In this document: positions 35,776 to 44,805 of the stretch, piece by piece
How positions within the stretch are numbered: the first letter of the stretch is position 1
How the letters are laid out: every line of letters begins with the position of its first letter
Origin: UBA995 sp035477115
GTDB taxonomy: Bacteria > Bacillota > Sulfobacillia > UBA995
DNA: 64,000 nt
Direction: 5' to 3'
NCBI GenBank assembly: GCA_035477115.1
Contig: DATIKW010000029.1
Coordinates: 83,254-147,253 of the forward strand
The notes under the pieces: model-generated
What the model was told of the DNA's origin: nothing
What the model saw: only the letters and a program-made list of their open reading frames with translations
Databases searched by the model: none
Program-made: the position numbers and the translations under genes

Positions 35776-37094
35776 GCGGGCGGCTGGATCGACGGCGGTT
35801 GTTGGGCGGAGCGTCCGGAGAAACCAATCCGACTACCACTGCGCCGCCCGCGGTCCCGCCCGTGCGGGACGACCTGCCCGAGGACCTGCTGCAGCGGATA
35901 AGGTCCATCGTCTTGGACCACCATGGCGGCCTCCTCGAGGCCGCGCGGGGCGACCGGCAACGACGGGGGCAGCTGCGCACGCTCATAACTCAGGTTCTGG
36001 TCGCCGAGGGCTACGGAGGCCGGCAAAGCTCCGACGCTCTTGCCGACCGTATGGTCGACCACCTGGTCGGGTATGGACCGGTTGAGCCGTTGCTGGCCGA
36101 CCCGGAAATCACGGAGATCATGGTCAATGGGCCCCATCGGGTCTATGTGGAGCGTGGCGGGCGGATTGAGCTGACGTCTTGCCGCTTCCGCGACGAGGAT
36201 CATCTCGAGGACGTGATCGCCCGCATCGTAGCCCCGCTAGGCCGGCGCATCGACTACTCCCTGCCGTTCGTGGATGCGCGTCTGTCCGACGGATCCCGGG
36301 TTCACGCCATGGTGCGGCCCTTGACCGTGCGCGGTCCGGCGCTGACGATCCGGAAATTCCGCCGACAGCACTTGACCGTCCAGGATCTCGTGCAGAATGG
36401 CACCCTGACCGAGGAGATGGCGGACTTCCTGGCGGTAGCGGTCAGGGGGCGGCTGAATCTCCTGATCTCCGGGGGGGCCGGTTCGGGGAAGACCACGACG
36501 CTGAATGCGCTGTCGGCCTTCATCCCTGACGGCGCCGAGCGCATCGTGACCATCGAGGATGCTGCTGAACTGCGGCTGCAACAAGATCACGTGGTCGCCC
36601 TGGAGGCACGTCCGCCCAACCTGGAGGGCCGGGGGGAGGTGACGGTGCGGATGCTGCTCCGAAATGCCCTGCGGATGCGGCCCGATCGCATCGTCATCGG
36701 CGAATGCCGGGGAGGGGAAGCCTTCGACTTGCTCCAGGCCATGAACACCGGCCATGACGGATGCATGTCCACGATCCATGCCAATAGCTGCGCTGATGCG
36801 CTAACCCGCCTCGAAAACATGGTCCTCTTGGCCGACGCCAATCTTCCCCACCGGGCAATCCAGAAGCAGGTACGGTCCGGCGTGGAGGTCCTCGTGCACC
36901 AGGCCAGGTTCGCGGATGGACGCCGGCGCATCCGTGAGATCGCCGTAGTCCAGCCGGGACGGGGCGATGGGCTGTCCCGGATCTTCGATTGGGACGCCGG
37001 CCGCGGGCAGAGCCTGCGGTTGCCCGGCACGATCCCGTCCCGTATCGCCGACAAGCTCGCGCTGAGCGGCCAGTTCGTGTCAGGACGGTCATGA
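35772..37094 (+). CDS. cpaF: CpaF/TadA secretion ATPase
   Basis: The 440-residue type II/IV secretion ATPase has GYGPVEPLLADPEITEIMVNG and the Walker A GGAGSGKTTTLNAL. IVTIEDAAEL (Asp box), RMRPDRIVIGECRGGEAFD and TGHDGCMSTIHANS (His box) follow. All are hallmarks of the Tad pilus motor CpaF/TadA. Translationally coupled to cpaE and, by 4 bases, to tadB. Confidence 0.94.
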   Translation: MSGRLDRRRLLGGASGETNPTTTAPPAVPPVRDDLPEDLLQRIRSIVLDHHGGLLEAARGDRQRRGQLRTLITQVLVAEGYGGRQSSDALADRMVDHLVGYGPVEPLLADPEITEIMVNGPHRVYVERGGRIELTSCRFRDEDHLEDVIARIVAPLGRRIDYSLPFVDARLSDGSRVHAMVRPLTVRGPALTIRKFRRQHLTVQDLVQNGTLTEEMADFLAVAVRGRLNLLISGGAGSGKTTTLNALSAFIPDGAERIVTIEDAAELRLQQDHVVALEARPPNLEGRGEVTVRMLLRNALRMRPDRIVIGECRGGEAFDLLQAMNTGHDGCMSTIHANSCADALTRLENMVLLADANLPHRAIQKQVRSGVEVLVHQARFADGRRRIREIAVVQPGRGDGLSRIFDWDAGRGQSLRLPGTIPSRIADKLALSGQFVSGRS

Positions 37095-38014
37095 ACAGCC
37101 CGACGTGGGGGATCGCCTGGCTATGGCTGGCGGGGCTGGGAGCAGGCGCCCTGGCGGCAGGAGCGGTGCGGGCGCTGATGGAGCATGGGCCGAGGCAGCG
37201 GCGATTGCGGCACTTGGCGCGACGGCCCGGAGCGGAGGCTCATTCCGGCCTCTTGCGCCGGATTGCGCCGCGCTTCTCCGGCCGCAAAACTTCCCGAGAC
37301 ACCCCGCTGAGCAAGTCAACTTTGCTGTCCTGGATAGGCTTTGCGGCCGCCGGAGGCGTGGCCGGCAGCCTGCTACTCGGGTCAGCGGCGGGGCTGCTCC
37401 TGGGCGTGGTGCTGGCCCTGGCCCTCTTGCGCGGTCAAGCAAGCCGCCGGGCGGCCGACCAGGCGGCCAGGTTCAGCGAGGGCTTCCCTGACGCCCTGAT
37501 GCGGATGGCAGGTCACCTCCGGGCGGGGCAAAGCCTGGCCCAGGCGGTGGAGGCCGTGGCCGCTTCCGGCTCGGGCCCGCTTGAACGGTGCCTCGGCCGG
37601 GTACTCGCCGACTACCGGGCGGGCGTACCGTTGATCCAGGCACTCGGCAGGTTAGAGGGCGAGTTTCCCGGAGGGGCGACCGGCCAGCTCCAGCAGGTAC
37701 TGGATGTATATCGCTTGAGCGGCGGCGATCTTGCCGGAGTCCTCGACAACGCTGCCGCCGCACTGGCTGAACACCATAGCCTCCACGGCGAACTCGAGGT
37801 GAAGACGGCCGAGGCGCGGCTCTCGGCGCGGATCCTGCTCGCACTCCCTCTGGCCCTGGGCGGCTACTTCTGGTTTGCGAGCCCGGAAATGCTGCGCCCC
37901 CTGTGGGAGACTCCCGCCGGCCGGTTCGGCTCAATCTACGGGATAGCTTCCTGGCTTCTCGGGCGTGAGTTGATGAACCGGCTGATCGCCGAGGTGGAGG
38001 CGGAGCGCGGATGA
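37091..38014 (+). CDS. tadB: TadB-like type II secretion F membrane protein
   Basis: The 307-residue protein has membrane helices near residues 10-30 and about 78-110, then a type II secretion F domain (FPDALMRMAGHLRAGQSLAQAVE, LSGGDLAGVLDNAAAALAEH). More helices lie at the C-terminus. It forms the inner-membrane platform with TadC. ATG 37091 overlaps the end of cpaF by 4 bases. Confidence 0.9.
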   Translation: MNSPTWGIAWLWLAGLGAGALAAGAVRALMEHGPRQRRLRHLARRPGAEAHSGLLRRIAPRFSGRKTSRDTPLSKSTLLSWIGFAAAGGVAGSLLLGSAAGLLLGVVLALALLRGQASRRAADQAARFSEGFPDALMRMAGHLRAGQSLAQAVEAVAASGSGPLERCLGRVLADYRAGVPLIQALGRLEGEFPGGATGQLQQVLDVYRLSGGDLAGVLDNAAAALAEHHSLHGELEVKTAEARLSARILLALPLALGGYFWFASPEMLRPLWETPAGRFGSIYGIASWLLGRELMNRLIAEVEAERG

Positions 38015-38082
38015 CCGCGCCGATCCCCATGCCCGTGCGGGCACCTCCGGGTATGAAAGCGAGCAGAATGCCTTTTTCGGAC

Positions 38083-38111
38083 GTAGGGGCGGGTTCCGAA
38101 CCCGCCCCTAC
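38083..38111. repeat. Intergenic palindromic repeat, copy A
   Basis: A perfect palindrome: 13-base arms GTAGGGGCGGGTT / AACCCGCCCCTAC around CCG. It lies in the 146-base gap between tadB and tadC, inside an otherwise tightly packed operon. The bases after it (cgcatcttcg) also recur near the other copies. Confidence 0.85.
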
Positions 38112-38160
38112 CGGAAGCGGCGACCGCGACCGCATCTTCGGAGAGGGGGCGGGACATAGC

Positions 38161-39027
38161 ATGTCCTGGAAACTCGTAGGGATTGCGGCCGGTGCGGGAG
38201 CGGTGGCAACGATGGCGGCGTTACAAGTGCTCCTTGCCGCCCGACCGCGACTCCGCCGGCTGCGGGACCGGCTGGAGCGAAGGAGCGGGGGCGTCTCTGC
38301 GGCGGGGTGGTTATCTCTCGCGGCGGCGAGCGCCCTCGTGCCGGTGCCGACCCGGGAGGCCCTGAACGCGCGCCTGGCCCGAGCGGGCCAGGCAGGACGG
38401 ATGAGCGTCGAGGCCTTCCTGCGCCATTGCCTCCTGAGCAGCCTGGGCGGGGCCTTGCTGGGCTTGCTGGCCGCGGACTTGCTGCCCGCCTTGGGCGGAC
38501 CGTTGCTGCCCGGAGCGATGGCTACGTTGGGCTGGCACGCCCCGCTCCACCGGCTCAAGCTGAAGGAACAAGCCCGCGCCCGGGCGGTGCTCCGCGAGCT
38601 GGCCCCCGTCATGGACCTCATGGCCGCTTGCGCCGAGGCGGGACTCGGACTATCGGCATCGATCGCCCGGGTTGCGGAACGGACAGCGGGGCCGCTGGGG
38701 GAGGAACTGCGCCAGACGGCGCGGGAGATTCGCTCGGGGCGGCCCGTGGCCGATGCCTTGCAGGCTGCGGCCCGCCGCCTGGGCGTCCAGCAAGTCAGCC
38801 GGATGGCGGGAGCCCTGATCCGCGCCGACTCCCTCGGCGTACCCGTCGCGAGGGTCTTGCGCGAACAGGCGTCGCTCGCCCGGCGGGAACAGAGGCAAGC
38901 TTTCGAACTAGCGCTGGCCGGTCTGCCCATCAAGCTGACTCTTTGTACGGTGGTGTTCATCTTCCCCGTCCTCTTCGTGCTGGTGATCCTGCCCAATGTG
39001 CTCCTGTTCATGGGCGCTCGCTGGTGA
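38161..39027 (+). CDS. tadC: TadC-like type II secretion F membrane protein
   Basis: The 288-residue protein has helices at the N-terminus and around residues 80-120, then the T2SSF domain (LAPVMDLMAACAEAGLGLSA, RMAGALIRADSLGVPVARVL). A C-terminal hydrophobic pair ends with FIFPVLFVLVILPNVLLF. It is the second platform protein of the Tad machine. ATG 38161 was chosen; the stretch back to 38011 in the same frame is repeat DNA. No pilin, TadG or secretin gene is in the cluster, and a cut Flp pilin lies at 51745. Confidence 0.9.
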   Translation: MSWKLVGIAAGAGAVATMAALQVLLAARPRLRRLRDRLERRSGGVSAAGWLSLAAASALVPVPTREALNARLARAGQAGRMSVEAFLRHCLLSSLGGALLGLLAADLLPALGGPLLPGAMATLGWHAPLHRLKLKEQARARAVLRELAPVMDLMAACAEAGLGLSASIARVAERTAGPLGEELRQTAREIRSGRPVADALQAAARRLGVQQVSRMAGALIRADSLGVPVARVLREQASLARREQRQAFELALAGLPIKLTLCTVVFIFPVLFVLVILPNVLLFMGARW

Positions 39028-39112
39028 AATGGCTGGCAGGAGTTTGCAGGATGGGGACGAACCATCTCCCCGCGACCCGGACCTCAGTTCCACCTTTCAG
39101 GAGGTGCTGCCG

Positions 39113-40282
39113 GTGGGCAGAGAGTTGCCCCGGTGGGCGTTGCCGGTGACGCTCACCCTGGTGATCCTGCTCGGCATCCCCGTGCTGGCTTACGGGATGG
39201 GGTGGTGGCGGCCGGGACGGCCGGGGCCGGAGGAACCGGGGCCGCCCGGTGCGGCCGGCTTGTGGGAGCCGCTGCAGGAGGCGCGGTTCTATGAAAAACT
39301 GCCCGGTGGAGCCGTGCAGTGCGGCATCTGCTTCCGGGCCTGCGTGATTCCGGCCGGAGGGCGCGGCTTCTGCCGGACGCGGGTCAACGTGGACGGACGC
39401 TTGTTCACCCTGGTTTACGGGCGGCCCTCCGCCCTACACATCGATCCCGTCGAGAAAGAGCCCCTGCACCACTTCTTGCCGGGAAGCGCCATGCTGTGCG
39501 TGGGGACCGCCGGCTGCAATTTCCGATGCGCATTCTGCCACAACTGGCCCTTGTCCCAGCGCCCGCCGGAGGAGATGGCCCGGGTGTACAACCTGCCTCC
39601 CGAGGCGGTGGTGGCTTTCGCCCGGGAGCATGGCCTCCCGAGCATCTCCTTCACCTACAACGAGCCGACGGTGGCTTTCGAGTACCTGTATGATGTGGCG
39701 GCCCTCGCCCGACAACACGGTATACGGGTGGTATTCCACTCCAACGGCGGCATGAAGCCCGAACCGCTGCGGGCCTTGCTCCGGCACGTTGACGGGGTGG
39801 TCATCGACCTCAAGGCGTTCACCGAAGAGTTCTACCGTGAAGTCTCGCAGGCCAGTCTCGATCCGGTGCTCGAGACCCTGAAGATCATCAGCGAGGCGGG
39901 CGTGTGGCTGGAGATCGTCAACCTGGTCGTACCGACCTTGAACGACTGTCCGGACGCGATCCGGGCAATGTCGGAATGGATCCTGGCCAATCTCGGGCCG
40001 GACGTGCCGCTGCACTTCTCCCGCTTCTTCCCCAACTACCGGTTGACCGCCCTGCCGCCCACTCCCGTGGAGACCCTGGAGATGGCGCACAGCATAGCCC
40101 GGGAGGCCGGCCTGCGTTTCGTGAGTATCGGCAACGTGCCCGGCCACCCCAACAATAGCACCTTCTGTCCCGACTGCGGCGAGAAGGTGATCCATCGCAT
40201 TCACTTCGAGGTTGTGGACAACCGGCTCCAGGATGGCGCCTGCCCTGATTGCGGTTCCCGGTTGCCCGGCATCTGGAACTGA
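39113..40282 (+). CDS. AmmeMemoRadiSam-type radical SAM protein (AmrS-like), membrane anchored
   Basis: The 389-residue protein has a radical SAM motif TAGCNFRCAFCHNWPLSQ (CxxxCxxC) within a pyruvate-formate-lyase-activase-like fold. CGICFRACVIPAGGRGFCRTR before it and HIDPVEKEPLHHFLPGS are diagnostic of the AmmeMemoRadiSam group. A C-terminal zinc-binding-like pair follows (CPDCGEK, CPDCGS). GTG 39113 was chosen because AGGAGGT lies at 39099-39105; the product then opens with a membrane helix (WALPVTLTLVILLGIPVLAYG). The partner AmmeMemoRadiSam subunits are not in the window. Substrate unknown. Confidence 0.85.
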   Translation: MGRELPRWALPVTLTLVILLGIPVLAYGMGWWRPGRPGPEEPGPPGAAGLWEPLQEARFYEKLPGGAVQCGICFRACVIPAGGRGFCRTRVNVDGRLFTLVYGRPSALHIDPVEKEPLHHFLPGSAMLCVGTAGCNFRCAFCHNWPLSQRPPEEMARVYNLPPEAVVAFAREHGLPSISFTYNEPTVAFEYLYDVAALARQHGIRVVFHSNGGMKPEPLRALLRHVDGVVIDLKAFTEEFYREVSQASLDPVLETLKIISEAGVWLEIVNLVVPTLNDCPDAIRAMSEWILANLGPDVPLHFSRFFPNYRLTALPPTPVETLEMAHSIAREAGLRFVSIGNVPGHPNNSTFCPDCGEKVIHRIHFEVVDNRLQDGACPDCGSRLPGIWN

Positions 40283-40344
40283 AGGGCCGAAGGACGACCC
40301 GGGGCTGCCGGGTAGCGGCGGCGGTCCGCTGATTGGGGGCGACG

Positions 40345-42621
40345 ATGGCGATCGAGCCGCGCACGGGCGGCCCGCCGGTGGGTCTCGCCGGCATGGCGGG
40401 GATGGCCGCGCAAGTGCTGGTATTGAGGGAACTCCTGGTAGCTTTCCAGGGCAATGAGTTGACGCTGGGTCTGGTACTGGCGATCTGGGTTGCCGCGGAA
40501 GCCGTCGGGGTATGGGCGGGGCGCCGGTTTTCCGCCTCGGGCGACTCTCCCGCCTGGTATAGCAGATTCTACGCCCTGGGCCTCGCCGCCATCCCCGTAT
40601 CATTCTACCTCGCCCGGCTGAGCCGGCCGCTCCTCAGCGTACCGGCCGGGCAGGCCCTGGGCGCGGGGGAGATGGTCGTCGCTGCCTTGCTGGCCGCCGG
40701 ACCGGCGGCGTTGACCCATGGCTTCCTGTTCGCGTTGGCCTGCCGGGTCGCCGGATCCTCGGGCGATCGGGGGCAGGGGCCGGCGCGGGTCTACATCCAG
40801 GAAACGGCCGGTACGCTGGTCGGCGCGATCGCTGTCACCGTGTTCTTGGCGGTGGGCTGGCGGGCATCGAGTGTCCTGGGCGCCGTCCTGGTCGCCGCGG
40901 GACTCGGATGCCTCCGGATCCGCAGCACCGATGAGCGCGGGCCGGCCAGGCGCCGCCGGTGGCCGGCGGTTGCCGCGGTCGTGCTGTTGGTGTGGGCGGT
41001 CGGAGCGCCCCTCCTGCAACACCTCGATCGCTGGTCCATCGGCCGGCAATGGTCGGGACAGGACATCGTCTTCCACGCCGATTCGCCCCACGGCAACGTG
41101 GCGGTGGTGCGAACTGGACGGCAGTACGCCGTGCACTACGGGGGGTTGCTTGCGGCGGCGGTACCGGTGCCCGATGTGGAATTGCAGGAGAGCTTGGCCC
41201 ACCTCCCGCTGGTCTTCCATCCCCGTCCGGAAGCGGTGCTCGTCCTCGCGGGCGGAGCGGGCGGCCTGCTGGCGGAAATCCAGGAGCACCCCGTGCGTCG
41301 CATAACCTACGTAGAGCTTGACCCCGCTCTCCTGCGGGCGATGTTGGCTACCGCGTCCCCGGCCGTCGTCGCCGAACTGGACGACCCCCGGTTGCAGGTG
41401 GTCCATGGCGATGCCCGGCGTTACCTTCGTCTCACTTCCGCCCGCTACGATGCGGTCATCCTGGGGGCGGGACTGCCGGGAACGCTGCAGATAAATCGGC
41501 TGTATACCCGGGAGTCTTTCCGGCTCGTGAATCGGGTGCTGGCACCCGGCGGGATACTCGCCCTCGCCGCCCCGGGGCATCGCGCCTACCTGGGGCCCGA
41601 ACTGCGGCAACTCCTGCAATGCCTGTTCGCCACCCTCGATGGCGAGTTCGAGCAGGTCCGCGTGTTGCCGGGGGATCGGGTGCTATTCCTGGCCTCCGAT
41701 GATCCGGGCCTGGCGCAGGTCACAGGCGCCGAACTGGCCCGACGCTGGCGCGAGCGCGGCCTCGAGGCGGCCATGGTGTCCGAAGCCTACCTGGAATACC
41801 GCCTCAACCCTCTTTTTTGGCGAAGAGCGGCGGAAGAGATCGCCGGCGACAGCCTCGCTCGACCCAACACCGACCTGCACCCCGCCGGCGTCTTCCATTC
41901 CTTGCGGTACTGGGGGGCCATGTTCACGCCGGGACTGGCCGGACTGCTGGGAGCGGCAGGCGGCATCGGCCCCTGGTGGATCCTGGCCGTCCCCGTGTTG
42001 GTGTTCATCGGTGGAAGGCTTGCCCTGCGGTCTCCGCGCCGGCGGGTGCTGGGTGCCGTGTTCACGACCGGCATGGTCGGGATGGTCGGCGACGTGTTGC
42101 TCATCCTGGCCCTGCAGTCAATCCACGGGCACGTGTATCAACTCATCGGCATCTTGCTCGCCGCCTTCATGGGCGGTGCCGCCGCCGGAGCACACTGGGC
42201 CTCCGGCCGCCCCGCCCGAGCTGCCGGACGGTTATTCCGCCGACTGGAGTGGGCCCTGGTTGCCTTCACCCTGCTGGTGGTCCCCGGTCTGTGGCTCGCC
42301 CGGGCGATCGAGCCTGCGGCCGGGGCGTTGCCGGTGATCTTCGCCCTGACTTGTGCGGCACTGGGGCTGGCGGTTGGGGCGCAGTTCACCCTGGCGCTGG
42401 GCTGGCTGGCGGGGGAGGGGGATCCCGCGGGGACGGCCGGCAGGATATACGGGGCCGATCTCGCCGGGGGTTGCCTCGGCGGCGTGCTGGCGGGTACGGT
42501 CTTGCTTCCTGTGCTGGGATTCCCCGGTACTGCCCTCTTGCTGGCGGCCATCAAGCTCGGATCGGCCTCAGTCCTCGCCGGCGGTGGTGCCGCCCTTTCG
42601 CCGGAACTCGCGGGGAGGTGA
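40345..42621 (+). CDS. Polytopic membrane protein with spermidine synthase-like domain
   Basis: The 758-residue protein has about six to seven helices at the N-terminus, then a soluble SpeE-like methyltransferase fold (VLVLAGGAGGLLAEI, ITYVELDP, LQVVHGDARRYLR). At the C-terminus come another six or so helices. The SpeE fold binds S-adenosyl compounds, but such membrane fusions are widespread with no proven polyamine activity. It follows the AmrS-like gene by 62 bases and is closely followed by an exported protein gene, so the set may act together. Start ATG 40345 (TTG 40333 is possible). Confidence 0.83.
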   Translation: MAIEPRTGGPPVGLAGMAGMAAQVLVLRELLVAFQGNELTLGLVLAIWVAAEAVGVWAGRRFSASGDSPAWYSRFYALGLAAIPVSFYLARLSRPLLSVPAGQALGAGEMVVAALLAAGPAALTHGFLFALACRVAGSSGDRGQGPARVYIQETAGTLVGAIAVTVFLAVGWRASSVLGAVLVAAGLGCLRIRSTDERGPARRRRWPAVAAVVLLVWAVGAPLLQHLDRWSIGRQWSGQDIVFHADSPHGNVAVVRTGRQYAVHYGGLLAAAVPVPDVELQESLAHLPLVFHPRPEAVLVLAGGAGGLLAEIQEHPVRRITYVELDPALLRAMLATASPAVVAELDDPRLQVVHGDARRYLRLTSARYDAVILGAGLPGTLQINRLYTRESFRLVNRVLAPGGILALAAPGHRAYLGPELRQLLQCLFATLDGEFEQVRVLPGDRVLFLASDDPGLAQVTGAELARRWRERGLEAAMVSEAYLEYRLNPLFWRRAAEEIAGDSLARPNTDLHPAGVFHSLRYWGAMFTPGLAGLLGAAGGIGPWWILAVPVLVFIGGRLALRSPRRRVLGAVFTTGMVGMVGDVLLILALQSIHGHVYQLIGILLAAFMGGAAAGAHWASGRPARAAGRLFRRLEWALVAFTLLVVPGLWLARAIEPAAGALPVIFALTCAALGLAVGAQFTLALGWLAGEGDPAGTAGRIYGADLAGGCLGGVLAGTVLLPVLGFPGTALLLAAIKLGSASVLAGGGAALSPELAGR

Positions 42622-42628
42622 CCGGCGT

Positions 42629-43261
42629 TTGCGTGCCTTCGCCAAGAGCGCTTTGCTGGTGGGGGGAGCGATCCTCGCGGCCCTGCTGATCGGTTCAGGC
42701 GGCCGGCCGGCAGTCGGCCCGCCGGCCGGGACGTCGCAACTGGAAGTGTGCCCCGAGCGGCGATCGGTGACCCTGGGCGGGCGGGTGCTGCAGGATCGCG
42801 GCTGGGTGCAGTTCCTCCTCTATGCACCGGGCTATGAGTGGCTGAGCGATGAGAGCGCCATCGAACTCGAGGTCGACTTGCGCCGGCTGCAACTCGCCCT
42901 GGCATCGCTCGACTGGCGGATCTGGGACCGATTGTGGGCCCAGGGTGAGGATGTGCCGGGGATAGAGATGGAAATAGCTCATGGCGATCGCCGGTGGCCG
43001 GCCGGGGATCTCCTGGCCGCCGAGGCGGGAAATGTCGGCTTTCGCCACCTGCTGTTCCCCGGCAGTCCCTATTTCGACGCGTTGGCGCTGCGGGCCGGGG
43101 GGCCGCCCTGTGTGCTGTGTCCGCTGTTCCCGATGGAGCAGGCCATGCTCAGCGAGCGATTCGTCAGGCCGGACGGTCGCTCCGGCTACGAGCTGCGAGC
43201 CGGCGCGCTGCCGGCCCCGGGGACCCGCGTGCGGGTGACCATCATCCTCCCCGCGCCGTAA
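42629..43261 (+). CDS. Exported or membrane-anchored protein of unknown function
   Basis: The 210-residue product has an N-terminal hydrophobic signal or anchor (SALLVGGAILAALLIGSG) and then a soluble domain with VCPERRSVTLGGRVLQDRGW and FLLYAPGYEWLSDESAIEL. A CVLCP pair lies at about residue 155. The start is TTG 42629, preceded by ggaggtg with good spacing; there is no ATG or GTG near. I do not recognise the family. It lies between the SpeE-like membrane protein and a SafE-like membrane protein, 20 bases before the latter. Confidence 0.6.
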   Translation: MRAFAKSALLVGGAILAALLIGSGGRPAVGPPAGTSQLEVCPERRSVTLGGRVLQDRGWVQFLLYAPGYEWLSDESAIELEVDLRRLQLALASLDWRIWDRLWAQGEDVPGIEMEIAHGDRRWPAGDLLAAEAGNVGFRHLLFPGSPYFDALALRAGGPPCVLCPLFPMEQAMLSERFVRPDGRSGYELRAGALPAPGTRVRVTIILPAP

Positions 43262-43280
43262 GCAGAAGGGGTGGCGCGGC

Positions 43281-43913
43281 ATGGCCGATGCGGTCAAGCT
43301 GTTCGTACTGGGACTGGCAACGTCGTTTGCCGCCTGTTCGCTTTCGTGCCTGCCCATGGTGGGCTCCTACCTGGCGGCGCGCGAGCGTGACTGGCGGGGG
43401 GGCCTGCGGGCGGCGGCGACCATCGGCATCTGGCGGACGGGCAGTTTCGCGGTCCTGGGCGGCCTGGCCGGATCGGCCGGCCGCTTGCTGATGGAACTCG
43501 TGGGCCGATGGGAATGGCTGGCCGCCGTGGCGGGAGCCGCCCTGCTGATGGGTCTTGGAGCAGCCTGCGTCGCCGGATGGCAACCGCGACCGCCCTGCCC
43601 GACCGGCGGCGCCGAGGGACGGTTGCGCCCTCGGCGGTCATGGGACCTCGCCGCGCTCGGCACGGTGATGGCCGTCCTCCCTTGCGCGCCGCACCTGGGG
43701 GCGCTGGCCTTCATCGCCGTGTCCGGTGCGGGATGGTGGTGGGGGAGTTGGCTGGGTCTGGCCTTCGCCGGCGGCAACTTGCTGGCGCTCCTGGTGATCG
43801 GCGGATTGGCCGGCGCCGCCGGGGCCATTGCCGGCGCGCGCCGGTGGCGGCGGTGGCTCCAGGTGGTATGCGGGCTGGTGTTGATCCTGGCGGGGCTGCA
43901 GGTGCTGCGTTGA
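43281..43913 (+). CDS. Sulfite exporter TauE/SafE-like / DsbD_2-type membrane protein
   Basis: The 210-residue protein has six membrane helices in two halves, each beginning with a Pro-containing motif: ATSFAACSLSCLPMVGSYL near the N-terminus and VMAVLPCAPHLGALAFI in the second half. This matches the DsbD_2/UreH-like group within the TauE/SafE and CcdA superfamily. The Cys residues in both motifs leave open a role in moving electrons or metals. It ends the plus-strand run before a convergent operon. Confidence 0.78.
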   Translation: MADAVKLFVLGLATSFAACSLSCLPMVGSYLAARERDWRGGLRAAATIGIWRTGSFAVLGGLAGSAGRLLMELVGRWEWLAAVAGAALLMGLGAACVAGWQPRPPCPTGGAEGRLRPRRSWDLAALGTVMAVLPCAPHLGALAFIAVSGAGWWWGSWLGLAFAGGNLLALLVIGGLAGAAGAIAGARRWRRWLQVVCGLVLILAGLQVLR

Positions 43914-43915
43914 AA

Positions 43916-43929
43916 CGCCCGTGCGGGCG
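43916..43929. terminator. Small hairpin between convergent genes
   Basis: The sequence cgcccgtgcgggcg forms a 6-bp GC stem with a 2-base loop just after the SafE-like stop and before the end of the opposing permease gene. There is no T run, so it is a weak candidate. Confidence 0.35.
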
Positions 43930-43932
43930 CAG

Positions 43933-44805
43933 TCAGGTGTGCAACCGGGGGTCCAAGGCATCGCGGAGGGCGTCGCCCACGAAATTGATCGATAGCACGG
44001 TCACGAAGATGGAAAGGCCGGGGAACAGGATGAGATGGGGAGCCTCCCGCAGGTAGTGGCGGGCTGTACTCACCATCGCACCCCACTCGGGAGTGGGAGG
44101 TTGAACGCCCAGTCCGAGAAAGCCGAGGCCTGCGGCGACCAGGATGGACGTGGCTACGGACAGCGTTTGGAAAACGATGATCGGCGACAGCGAGTTCATC
44201 AGGAGATGCTTCAGCATTACCCGCCAGGCAGGTGCACCGAGGGAGCGGGCGGCTTCCACGAACTCCTTTTCGCGCAAGGACAAGACGGCAGCCCGCACCA
44301 GGCGGGAGAAAGCGGGCGTCAGCCAGATGGTCAAGGCAACGATCAGGTTGGATGTGCCTGGTCCCAGCACGCTGACGATGAGGATGGCCAACAGGACGCC
44401 GGGGAACGCCATCATGATGTCCACTATTCGGGAGACCAGGTTGTCAAACCATCCCCCAAGGTAGCCGGACAGGAGGCCGATGGTCACGCCTACTAGCAGG
44501 CCCCCGGTCGAGCCCAGGAGCCCGATCAGCAGGGAGACCCTGGCGCCGTAGGCCACCCGGGTGAGGACGTCCCTGCCCAGCTCATCAGTGCCCATCCAGT
44601 GTTCGGCACAGGGGGGCTCAAGCCGATTCAAGAGATTCTGGGCCTGCGGCTCATAGGGGGTTAGCTGGCTCGCGAGCAGGGCCATCAGGACCATGAGAGT
44701 CAGGAAACAGAGCCCCACCAAGGCCCCCCGATTGCGGAGCAACCGGCGCCGGATGCGCCCGCCTACAGATATGATGGTCGGTCCCGCGAAGCCGGTCTCA
44801 GTCAT
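43933..44805 (-). CDS. Peptide ABC transporter permease, DppC type (second system)
   Basis: The 290-residue polytopic protein has the DppC hallmark HWMGTDELGRDVLTR after the first helix and the EAA loop EAARSLGAPAWRVMLKHLLMN. It ends PQLHT-like with VNFVGDALRDALDPRLHT. The start overlaps the partner permease gene by 8 bases. It belongs to a three-gene minus-strand set (binding protein, DppB, DppC) with no ATPase genes. Confidence 0.9.
   Translation of the reverse strand: MTETGFAGPTIISVGGRIRRRLLRNRGALVGLCFLTLMVLMALLASQLTPYEPQAQNLLNRLEPPCAEHWMGTDELGRDVLTRVAYGARVSLLIGLLGSTGGLLVGVTIGLLSGYLGGWFDNLVSRIVDIMMAFPGVLLAILIVSVLGPGTSNLIVALTIWLTPAFSRLVRAAVLSLREKEFVEAARSLGAPAWRVMLKHLLMNSLSPIIVFQTLSVATSILVAAGLGFLGLGVQPPTPEWGAMVSTARHYLREAPHLILFPGLSIFVTVLSINFVGDALRDALDPRLHT

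Noticed and set aside
37473..39065. A 530-codon minus-strand frame opposite tadB and tadC
   Set aside because: Ser/Arg/Pro-rich low-complexity translation with no motif; the plus-strand Tad genes have clear domains.
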